From: Branchiostoma floridae
Lineage: Eukaryota; Chordata; Leptocardii; Amphioxiformes; Branchiostomatidae
DNA length: 48,861 nt
Assembly: GCF_000003815.2 (NCBI RefSeq)
Contig: NC_049985.1
Location: forward strand, 12,933,388-12,982,248
Direction of reading: 5' to 3'
Shown: in pieces, positions 42,101 through 48,861 of the stretch
How positions within the stretch are numbered: position 1 is the stretch's first letter
Layout of the letters: the number at the start of each line of letters is the position of its first letter
Notes under the pieces: generated by a model
Told to the model about the DNA's origin: nothing
The model's database searches: none
The model's input: only the letters and a program-made list of their open reading frames with translations
Position numbers and translations under genes: made by a program

Positions 42101-44689
42101 GTACCATGTATTTGTTGATCCTAGGGTCACCAATGTTTCATACAAATCTGAATATTGATAGCTCAAACATGTGTTCAAATTTGAAAGAAGCATAGTAATT
42201 TGATCCGCCTGACATAAAAGGTCCCCTTGCAGATACTGACCCTGGGTTCACCTTGAAGTTCAAGGTCAAGTCTCTTGTATCCAGCTGCAAGCTATTTTTA
42301 GATGGTAAAGTTATTCTTGTAGATAAACTTCAAATTTTCTTTTTATTGATTTTCATCCTTTCTTTATCATCCTTGTATGCAGCAAAGAGATTTTCCCTCT
42401 TCCTGGCCATATAGATAAGTTGGAATTCCAGCACCCACGCAGATTAGTGGACTTTCCAAAGTGTGATCTTTAAAAGCTAGCATGGAGGATTTTACACATC
42501 CATATATGGGAATGATATAGGCATCCATTGATTTCATGAGGCACTGTAATGTACGGGTGATACATTTGGATGATATGGTGTTGTCAGTAGGTCTTTGCTC
42601 GTTCACAGCAGCACTGTCTTTATGGCCATGTTGCTGTTGTATCAGGTATTTTCTGTCATAAACATTGTTTTACCTATCTCACTGAAATGGGCATGTTACT
42701 GCAATTTTCTTTGTGATAAGTTGGTGTCGGTGTTGCTGGTTCTGTATGTCATCATGGCATGTTTTGTTTCTGGGGATGCATGACATAATTCACAATCCAC
42801 GCTTGATGAGGATACAATGTTGTACCCGTTCCTACATGCTGGTGTGTCCCTGATAATTATCTATAACGCTTCCTGTGTTAGATAACAAGTATATAAACAG
42901 GACTTAATAACTCTTCTGTTCATATGCTAGTAGATCAGGACAATCTTCATAGTGAATATCATGTGTTTTATTTATTTAAACGACCTGATAAGGACAATAT
43001 CTCAAAGAATAGACACTGACATACTGCATATACTGGATACATTGCAGACATGTATCAGTCACATTATTTAACAGTGTTAAGATTGTGTATAAGTCTAGAC
43101 CATGTCAATAATGTTTTGGTGAATGTCTTTGATGGTACAGGTATAGATCCTGGTACAATCAAGATCCCATCAAGTCTGAAGGCAAGCCAATGTTGGAGCC
43201 AGCCATGTATGAAATTGCTGGCAAGTGCTTGTCTGTTTTGTGGGCAGAAAAACATGGTATCATCAGACGTGTCCCCAATAACAGATTACCTATTACATGT
43301 ATCTTTTTCAAAATCTCTCTGAAGATAATTGATATAACCATATACTTAGATGTCAGGTACAGAGAACTTTCAAATGGACTTTTGAACAAATCGACTGCCA
43401 AATAAAGACTAGCATCTGTTTGAGGGTTTCATTTGACCAATTGCATGCAAAGAAAGCCGAGAAATATCAATGTCAAGTTTTACATGGTGATGAAGGTTTT
43501 GTAAAAGCCTCTGACATTCATGGCAGCTCGAATAATTATATACCCTTCTGTTTTTTTCTTCCTAGCTCTATGCCGTTCTAGCTTTTTATAGCTCAAGATA
43601 GGCATACTTCTGCTCTAATATCTACATCAAAGTTAAGTTTTGAGATTTACAAGGATGTCATATATGCAGAGAGCTCTTTAGTAACGAGTATCTACGTGTA
43701 TGTAGATGTTATAATTTAATCTTACAACCATATCTATTTTGACCTGAAAGATAAATGTCTCCAGCTATCATTTGCAAATGACATTTATGGCTCTGACAAA
43801 TAAATTACAACAGGACATGGCTCCACCCAAATCGTGTTACCTTTGATATTTTTGACTTGACTTGGCTTAACCTTCCCCTGCATCAATTAAGGCGCAATGG
43901 AACTTTTCCAAGCAAAGTCTCGTTGAAGAGTGTTGAGACAAAAGTTTTCTTTATTACCTGGCATTTGATATATTGCAATTTTTCAATAAACTCATCAAAA
44001 GTACGTGACAAATGTTTTTTTGGATGATAGATGGAATCTCAAGTTTAGTATACAACTAAAAATGTATATTATTCATAGTAATTATATACATTTTTCAAAC
44101 ATAACTCTTGATTGATGCATTTCACATTTCAAGCTTTTCCATATGCCAACTTCCCAATTTCTAGTGAAACTCCACAGATGCTCTAAATATTAAATGATAT
44201 GGTGCCTGCGCATATAAAACAACAGAACAGAATAATATTATGCATTGTATATACAGTAGCTAGGAGCCCTTTGGCAAACTCTATCTTATCAACAAACTTC
44301 TTGAATGATGACTTTATGGTAGTAAAGCCGACTATTCAATCCTGCCCTAAGGTGGGTGTTTTTTACCTGATATGAAAACAGTTGCCCATATCTACAATGT
44401 TCAATCATCAGGACTTTGTGAGTTGCAGTTTTATAGCGACTTGGCACAGATTCAATTGAGGAATATTGTAAACTTAAGTTATTTCAGAGACATTTCATCT
44501 GTGACATTTACCGTGACTCCATGCAGATTATACAATATCATTTTATCTTATCTAACAACATTCCAAAAGTGTTTACAAACATGCTGTTATTTTAATGATT
44601 AACATTTTTGGTATTTGTTTGTTTTCCCTACAGTAATCTGCTATCCTGTGCTGGACAGAGAAGGCAGTGAACTCCTGGCAATACTGTTG
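18059..44689 (+). CDS. PDE2A: PDE2A-like cGMP-stimulated cyclic nucleotide phosphodiesterase, N-terminal part (four exons, partial at both ends)
   Basis: Exons 18059-18148, 23206-23300, 33264-33367 and 44634-44689 all have AG/GT borders and join in phases 0, 2 and 1, ending in phase 0, to give 115 codons without a stop. The start, DALLQLSGVIDLDGLRRAV, aligns with the vertebrate PDE2A region DALLSLGSVIDISGLQRAV (from memory). Later parts match in order: VYLLDLDSRQL against VYTYLLDGESQL, a GIIQEA helix, and VICYPVLDREGSELLAILL against VLVMPLADKEAGAVAAVIL. In the family this segment lies N-terminal to GAF-A. PDE2 enzymes hydrolyse cAMP and cGMP as dimers and are activated by cGMP binding to GAF-B. 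Neither GAF-A/B nor the HD-type catalytic domain is in the window. The upstream exon (membrane-targeting N-terminus in vertebrates) and downstream exons are missing; the next may lie in the N gap or beyond. Introns are 5.1, 10.0 and 11.3 kb. Confidence 0.85.
18313..18555. mobile_element. Small Harbinger-like MITE (243 bp, TAA TSD)
   Basis: The left AGCCCCCTTTCCACTAG and right CTAGTGGAAAGGGGGTA are inverted repeats. They are followed inside by GCGCTGCGCTCTC on the left and its loose complement (GAGAGCGCTGCGAGAGCGC) on the right. TAA flanks both ends (18310-18312, 18556-18558), the 3-bp TWA duplication typical of PIF/Harbinger. The family assignment is from TSD length only. Confidence 0.65.
19454..20336. 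mobile_element. TA-flanked non-autonomous transposon C, copy 2 (883 bp)
   Basis: Collinear with 9733-10606. Shared stretches include CAACGCATCATTTTCTCCAG, ACGGGCGCGTGGTTGG, ATTCAAGATTGTTGTTGAAT, GACACCTAGATGTCTGAAGT and TACCGGTATTATGCCAATGC. TA lies on each side (19452-19453, 20337-20338). The left TIR has extra mismatches (ACATCTATTATCATAATACC). Copy 2 reads ATGGCGGGAAAATGG where copy 1 reads ATGGTGGGAAAATGG. No transposase. Confidence 0.75.
22172..22390 (-). mobile_element. Short retroposon with poly(A) tail and 11-bp TSD
   Basis: ATGAACATTTC at 22161-22171 is repeated exactly at 22391-22401. Read on the minus strand, the insert ends in AAATAAATGTGAAT and a run of about 11 A, the mark of LINE-driven target-primed insertion. 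It is about 219 bp with no open frame, so it is either the 5'-truncated 3' end of a LINE or a small retrocopy. Confidence 0.75.
23206..23300 (+). CDS. PDE2A: PDE2A-like exon b (95 bp)
   Basis: Acceptor TTTTTGTTTGCACAG|CATGCC and donor ATTCA|GTAAGTATTC, both strong. It codes HATAVYLLDLDSRQLCCHGN then RLPVLPAEGII plus two bases of a Gln codon completed by the next exon. The VYLLDLDSRQL strand corresponds to the VYTYLLDGESQL part of vertebrate PDE2A. Confidence 0.88.
24521..24798 (+). mobile_element. tRNA-derived SINE with 12-bp TSD
   Basis: ATTTTGAGCATG at 24509-24520 is repeated exactly at 24799-24810. The head contains a Pol III A box (TGGCCAAGTGG, 24532-24542) and a B box (AGATCAATCCC). The body contains GCTTAGCACTCAGCATTTGG, a segment resembling conserved central domains of widespread animal SINEs (recalled, not checked). 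It ends in GGAACTTTG without poly(A), suggesting mobilisation by a LINE that recognises a specific 3' end. Confidence 0.85.
29003..29082. repeat. Perfect 38-bp inverted repeat with 4-nt loop
   Basis: The arm 29003-29040 (starting ATGATGTATGTGGCAACATT) is repeated without mismatch as its reverse complement at 29045-29082. The loop is GTCA (29041-29044). A transcript would form a 38-bp hairpin without bulges. The lack of mismatches and tiny loop argue against a typical microRNA precursor and for a recent strand-switch duplication or an assembly foldback. Confidence 0.9.
30078..30145. mobile_element. hAT-like terminal fragment
   Basis: CAGGGCTCGAAGTACC resembles the 5' end of the element at 35758-36119 (CAGGGCTCGAAATTC) and is followed by GTGCAxG-like motifs. 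No matching right end was found nearby; the right limit is approximate. Confidence 0.4.
32587..32815. mobile_element. Small Harbinger-like MITE (229 bp, TTA TSD)
   Basis: TACCCCTGTCACATT (32587-32601) and AATGTGACAGGGGTA (32801-32815) are perfect 15-bp inverted repeats. TTA flanks both ends (32584-32586, 32816-32818). The 3-bp TWA duplication suggests PIF/Harbinger. It is non-coding. Confidence 0.75.
33264..33367 (+). CDS. PDE2A: PDE2A-like exon c (104 bp)
   Basis: Acceptor GATGTATTACAG|GGAAGC and donor ATTACAG|GTAGGAGG. It starts with the last base of a Gln codon and codes EAVSQQQCLTRVHPPPDDPV then CRVLQLSQCEEDIT, leaving one base for the next exon. EAVSQQQ aligns with EAIISQK of vertebrate PDE2A. 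The proline-rich part is less conserved. Confidence 0.82.
33430..33672 (-). mobile_element. tRNA-derived SINE, minus strand
   Basis: Read on the minus strand, the head has TGGCTCAGTGG (A box, 33656-33666) and AGTTCAATTCC (B box, 33611-33621), both exact consensus matches. The body contains, on the plus strand, AACCAAACCCATTTTTACAC and GTGCCTTTACCAAGGACTCA, resembling SINE bodies common in marine invertebrates (recalled). Ends are approximate and no TSD was found. Confidence 0.7.
35758..36119. mobile_element. hAT-like MITE with GTGCAC arrays (362 bp, TAATT TSD)
   Basis: CAGGGCTCGAAAT at the left and ATTTCGAGCCCTG at the right are inverted repeats, with TAATT on both sides (35753-35757, 36120-36124). 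Near each end the palindrome GTGCAC recurs (GGTGCACC / GGGTGCACC), about four times on each side. Termini starting CAGGG are typical of hAT. The 5-bp duplication is short for hAT (usually 8), so the family is tentative. Confidence 0.7.
36335..36997. mobile_element. Dispersed repeat with TACTGTAAAT(T)GCATT ends
   Basis: The left TACTGTAAATGCATTTAAGT is matched by AATGCAATTTACAGTA at the right, inverted, with a one-base indel. Inside the left end, TTTGC(G/A)GTGGTTTTAAGTTTG occurs twice (about 36389 and 36455). Inside the right end, its complement, GCCGCAAACTTAAAACACTG, occurs at about 36914. TSD not resolved. Confidence 0.5.
39111..39336. mobile_element. Palindromic MITE, copy 2 (about 226 bp)
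   Basis: TAACGCTAGTTCACCTTAAT at the left pairs with AAAGGTGAACTAGCGTTA at the right. AACCTATATCCGTTGT and its complement ACAACGGATATAGGTT follow inside. The centre has GTTTGAAACCACCGTCCGTC, as in 17003-17222. Confidence 0.7.
41034..41457. mobile_element. Mutator-like MITE (424 bp, 9-bp TSD, 34-bp TIR)
   Basis: TGTATTGCC at 41025-41033 is repeated exactly at 41458-41466. The ends share TAGCCTGGGTACCATCCGGA and a further 14 bases inverted, with one mismatch. Inside the right end a 46-bp stretch (GCGACTGTATATAGT start) is tandemly duplicated at about 41356 and 41395. 9-bp duplications and long TIRs suit Mutator-like elements. No protein is encoded. Confidence 0.85.
44634..44689 (+). CDS. PDE2A: PDE2A-like exon d (56 bp)
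   Basis: Acceptor TTTGTTTTCCCTACAG|TAATC and donor CTGTTG|GTAAGCATGG. With one base from exon c it codes VICYPVLDREGSELLAILL and ends in phase 0. It aligns with VLVMPLADKEAGAVAAVIL of vertebrate PDE2A. The hydrophobic pattern is that of a GAF-type beta hairpin (inference). Confidence 0.85.
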
Positions 44690-46493
44690 GTAAGCATGGT
44701 TAAGAGTTGCTACAATAATAATAGATCTAATTCTCTTGACTACTTCTACAATGGGTAATAAATATTACTGCATCAGGTACATGTAAGTAGAATTGTTGTA
44801 GCTGCTATAGCCATATATAGTCATAGTTTATTAGTTCCATATAACCATTTGGCTACTATCTCAGGGTTAGCTTCTACCTGCTATATTGTATAGACAGATT
44901 TAACTGTTACATTTTTTGATGATGATATGTTTTTCTGTGACCTTCAAATCCACCTGTCTCCAGTAACAGATGATTTTTCTACAAGAAAGAGTGCCTCCAT
45001 TAGGCACAAGACTCACTGAGGTAGATTAGAACTAGTGAGAAGTGCACTTGAAAATAGCATTTGTGTGGAATGGCTATTTCATAGATTTCTGTCCTTATTA
45101 TTGGATCAGGTTGTTCTGTTACAAGCATATGGGCACCTGTGCAGTAAATGGGCCCTATGGTACCCACAAATGCAACTGACTGACCCAGTTCACATCATTG
45201 ACCCAAGATTGGGTGCTTTATAGCTTATATATAAGGCCGAAAAAGGCAATTAAGTGTTAACACTCCCCTCATCAAAGACATCCATGCACAGAAGTTCTGG
45301 ACCATTTATACTTTGCTATTGACTAAACATGGTAAAGTGGGTACATAAAAGGGAGGTTACAGTTTTTGCGTAACATTTTGATCAGATCAGCGCATTAGGA
45401 TCTGCATAGACAATGCAATGCATATTGACACTGAATGAATATCACAGTAATTACTTTCAGAAATTCTGGAATACCTATCATAGTACAAAGGTCATGTAAT
45501 TGAGAACTATATGCAAGCTTAACTCCAAACCTGAGGGTAAGGTCACATACGGCCTAATGTTTATTCCATTAGTTCCAGGTAAAATGGTAAGTGGTATACT
45601 GCTTGGATGATTTTCAACTAATGTTTGTTAGCTTGAATTCTTATTCCTTCTGCATCTTATTTTTTTAGCATCATCTTCTTACCTTGCACTGTTGCAGCAT
45701 TGCTTTTTGATTTGGACTCAAACATTGAAAATCATGTACTATGATACGGTGGGGATAATTTTTTCAATGCTACTGGTAGATAGTTTCCACTCAGGTTGCT
45801 AGACAAGAAAGCGAATGGTCGTTTTGTCCTAATAACTTCAGGTGCTGTTGTCATATTTCCAAAGCATTGCCCAGGTTTTGATATCATTCTTGTTTTGAAT
45901 AAGGAAACGTAAGCTGGATATAAATAGAGATGAAGTAATCATATAATGGCAGAAGATTTTAGAACTGTCCTACTTGACTGCCCTACTTAATACACCTCTT
46001 GAGACCATTTTGTCATGCTCATATGTTCCAATCAAATAAGTTTGCTAAGTCCAGCTTCCTTCAAAGTGGGTAAAGTAAATATTGATTTTTTTTCTGCTGT
46101 CGTCACCAATCGTTGGTAAATTAGGTTAGCATTGTTATTGTGCTTGTGGCAAATAATAGTATTGAATCAGAGAAGTCTAGAGAAGTTGGATTGATTGATT
46201 TACAAGGACCCCTACTTGTCATGCAGTGTAAGACTTGGTGTGGAAGTAATGTCTACTGGTTCCCAAATAATGTTTAAGAAATGAAAATGACTCTTTGCTG
46301 GTACAAAAACAGGGATTTTTATCCTGATTTTGTGGAGACTGTTCTACTTAATGGGTAGACAGGAAATGTGGCAATGAATGATAGATTTTTTTATTTCAAT
46401 CTCAAAATGATTACTTCAATTATCAGTAGCTGGCAAAGTTTTTTTTTTTAAATCAGCATATCTAAATGTTACATGTAATGTGTGGGTACATGT
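44690..46493 (+). other. Start of the next PDE2A-like intron
   Basis: No further exon could be matched to the sequence following this segment in PDE2A. No mobile element ends were identified. Confidence 0.45.
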
Positions 46494-47423
46494 NNNNNNN
46501 NNNNNNNNNNNNNNNNNNNNNNNNNNNNNNNNNNNNNNNNNNNNNNNNNNNNNNNNNNNNNNNNNNNNNNNNNNNNNNNNNNNNNNNNNNNNNNNNNNNN
46601 NNNNNNNNNNNNNNNNNNNNNNNNNNNNNNNNNNNNNNNNNNNNNNNNNNNNNNNNNNNNNNNNNNNNNNNNNNNNNNNNNNNNNNNNNNNNNNNNNNNN
46701 NNNNNNNNNNNNNNNNNNNNNNNNNNNNNNNNNNNNNNNNNNNNNNNNNNNNNNNNNNNNNNNNNNNNNNNNNNNNNNNNNNNNNNNNNNNNNNNNNNNN
46801 NNNNNNNNNNNNNNNNNNNNNNNNNNNNNNNNNNNNNNNNNNNNNNNNNNNNNNNNNNNNNNNNNNNNNNNNNNNNNNNNNNNNNNNNNNNNNNNNNNNN
46901 NNNNNNNNNNNNNNNNNNNNNNNNNNNNNNNNNNNNNNNNNNNNNNNNNNNNNNNNNNNNNNNNNNNNNNNNNNNNNNNNNNNNNNNNNNNNNNNNNNNN
47001 NNNNNNNNNNNNNNNNNNNNNNNNNNNNNNNNNNNNNNNNNNNNNNNNNNNNNNNNNNNNNNNNNNNNNNNNNNNNNNNNNNNNNNNNNNNNNNNNNNNN
47101 NNNNNNNNNNNNNNNNNNNNNNNNNNNNNNNNNNNNNNNNNNNNNNNNNNNNNNNNNNNNNNNNNNNNNNNNNNNNNNNNNNNNNNNNNNNNNNNNNNNN
47201 NNNNNNNNNNNNNNNNNNNNNNNNNNNNNNNNNNNNNNNNNNNNNNNNNNNNNNNNNNNNNNNNNNNNNNNNNNNNNNNNNNNNNNNNNNNNNNNNNNNN
47301 NNNNNNNNNNNNNNNNNNNNNNNNNNNNNNNNNNNNNNNNNNNNNNNNNNNNNNNNNNNNNNNNNNNNNNNNNNNNNNNNNNNNNNNNNNNNNNNNNNNN
47401 NNNNNNNNNNNNNNNNNNNNNNN
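46494..47423. other. Assembly gap (930 N)
   Basis: A solid run of N. Its true length and content are unknown, and the next PDE2A-like exon could lie here. Confidence 1.
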
Positions 47424-47970
47424 TCCATGCAGCATATCTATATCTATTAAGAGACAGTCCACAGGGAGAGGGTTATATGTTACACATTTGTACAGTTTGG
47501 CAGTGATTGCTATCCAGTGCCTTATGCTACAGGTCAGCTAGTGCATGTCTATGGGGATGGTAGGCCCTGTAAAGCCAACCTGCTCAAATCGATTGTTATT
47601 GGCTCTCTGTCTATCCGACAGTTTTGCTAATCCTTGGGCCAAATACCGTAACTCGTTGCATCCCAACTTTATCCCTTTAAACCATGCTGGGGGATATGAA
47701 GGAGGGTGCTACGCCTGGAGAAAATGGACATGCTTCATTAGCATCATGAAAATTTGTTTTTTTTTACATTTACAAAGAGGTTTCTGAGGAGTCTTGAATT
47801 GATCCTTACACTGATCAGGTTTGAAGTCAGTTCAGATCGATTTCATGAGATTTCTTAAGAGTCTAAGAGGATGAACCTAAACAAAGCTCATTTTTATTTG
47901 TCCATTGAGTAAAGAAATAGGTGCAAAATGCAAAATGTCAAAGGCATAACATTGGGAGAGCTTAGTTTGA
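47424..47970. other. Non-coding DNA after the gap
   Basis: No exon consistent with the PDE2A continuation was found. An 80-codon frame at 47545-47787 has no domain signature. Confidence 0.4.
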
Positions 47971-48034
47971 GGGATTTGAACCCACAACCTATAGATTCAA
48001 GGTCAACAATTTGAACTACTAGACCACCACCCCT
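47971..48034 (-). repeat. tRNA-like SINE head or tRNA relic
   Basis: On the minus strand TGGTCTAGTAG (A box) and GGTTCAAATCC (B box) are exact consensus matches at tRNA-like spacing. I could not draw a full cloverleaf with matching acceptor arms, so a functional tRNA gene is unlikely. Confidence 0.6.
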
Positions 48035-48861
48035 TTGTGGACAAAATGTGATATGCTGTACATGTATATCTAAAGTGATGCAAATATCCTTGCATGATTT
48101 CATCAGTTAGGTATATCATCATTGGTAGTATTAAGGTTAGCCACTGAAAATTGCCTCTCAGTGTTTCGGAATACCTATCTCAGGGCAATACTGTACTAGC
48201 TATCATTGTGGCAAATGAAAATTTGATAAAAAGGAAATTAAATATTTATGACCAAATTATTAAATGTGTGCCTCTGAGATATACCTTCTAAAGGAACCTG
48301 TTTCTGAACCTTTTTATTTGAACGAAATTCCCTGTTGGTATTCTTAACACTTCCACAATGTTTTCAGCTTTATATCATCTTAGGTTAAAACATTTAATTT
48401 TCATAACTTCCCAGTGGGTTCTCTCCTATAACCTATTACTCAAACCTGCCCAAGCATCCACCTCTTTAAACTGATCAACCAACCATAATGACTGCTTTTT
48501 ACCTGGCCCCAAATATTGCATAATTTTTTACATAAAACGTCTTGACTTGGAAACCATTTTGTCTCAGTCACATTGTGAGTCAATCCTCTTCAAGCCAACC
48601 ACCTCTCCAAGACAACCCCTTTTACCCAGGTGGTCTTCTTCAGCAGGTTTGAGTGTACATCTAACCCCTTTAATACCCCTACCTGTCACTGCTGTTCCAT
48701 TGGCAGTTGGGAAATGATGCATAATCCCTGTTCCGAAATCATGCAAAAGGACCAACTCCCCAAGGTGTGGATAGACCAGCCCATTACATACCACATACAC
48801 GTAATGGCATCTTAGGAATCTATTGATTTTTTCCAAATTCCATGTTGATCCAAGGATAGAT
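48035..48861. repeat. Non-coding DNA with a probable degenerate dispersed repeat
   Basis: CCAACCACCTCTCCAAGACA followed by CAGGTGGTCTTCTTCAGCAG and GGTTTGAGTGTAC (about 48594-48660) resembles a dispersed repeat seen in many marine invertebrates (recalled, unverified). The 90-codon minus frame at 48564-48836 overlaps it and is not credible as a gene. Confidence 0.35.

Larger units (their letters stand above)
33368..44633 (+). other. PDE2A-like intron (11.3 kb)
   Basis: Contains a minus-strand tRNA-derived SINE (33430-33672), an hAT-like MITE (35758-36119), a TACTGTAAAT-ended repeat (36335-36997), palindromic MITE copy 2 (39111-39336) and a Mutator-like MITE (41034-41457). No nested gene is supported. 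Confidence 0.6.

Noticed and set aside
46416-47541. Five frames of over 300 codons across the gap
   Set aside because: They consist of N; there is no sequence.
47971-48034. Functional tRNA gene
   Set aside because: A and B boxes are good, but acceptor-stem pairing could not be found; a SINE head or relic is more likely.
48564-48836. 90-codon minus frame at the right edge
   Set aside because: Overlaps a probable dispersed repeat and has no recognisable domain.

Overview
This window looks like invertebrate deuterostome nuclear DNA, most likely from a lancelet (Branchiostoma). The organism call is inference. It rests on AT-rich non-coding DNA, short exons with GT/AG borders separated by introns of 5-11 kb, a deuterostome-like PDE2A exon structure, tRNA-derived SINEs, many small non-autonomous DNA transposons with intact target-site duplications (TSDs), and a run of N (46494-47423). 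Nothing bacterial (operons, ribosome binding sites, CRISPR) is present, and most open frames above 60 codons are chance or lie in repeats.

Two host-type genes are supported. On the minus strand, 3052-2000 is an uninterrupted 350-codon frame. It encodes a pipsqueak-type helix-turn-helix, a CENP-B/Tc5-type helix-turn-helix, a Ser/Thr/Ala-rich linker with a CxxC-x3-CxxC cluster, and a long charged coiled coil. This is the N- and C-terminal architecture of a pogo/Tigger transposase with the DDE catalytic domain missing in frame. A clean acceptor lies directly before the ATG and a strong donor lies 362 bp upstream at 3415/3414, so it resembles an intron-containing, possibly domesticated gene. A further 3' exon at 1678-1538 is possible. 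On the plus strand, four short exons (18059-18148, 23206-23300, 33264-33367, 44634-44689) join in compatible phases. They encode the region N-terminal to GAF-A of a PDE2A-type cyclic-nucleotide phosphodiesterase; the rest of that gene lies outside the window or in the gap.

Layout: 238-1179 and 4110-5327 are two related non-autonomous transposons flanking the pogo-derived gene, each with a perfect 6-bp TSD. 5334-9730 is mostly featureless apart from a degenerate repeat patch. 9733-10606 and 19454-20336 are two copies of a roughly 880-bp TA-flanked element with a CpG-rich interior. 10860-16034 is a large composite of two head-to-tail copies of a Helitron-like element. It has 3' hairpin-CTAG ends, CTTT microsatellites, a 163-bp tandem repeat and a promoter-like module present three times. 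16370-16587 is an interstitial TTAGGG array. From 18149 on, the PDE2A introns carry SINEs, a poly(A) retroposon, several MITEs (putatively Harbinger-, hAT- and Mutator-like, plus palindromic ones) and a perfect 38-bp inverted repeat.

The two genes show no evident functional link. The main interest is the DDE-less pogo-derived protein and the unusual mobile elements around it.
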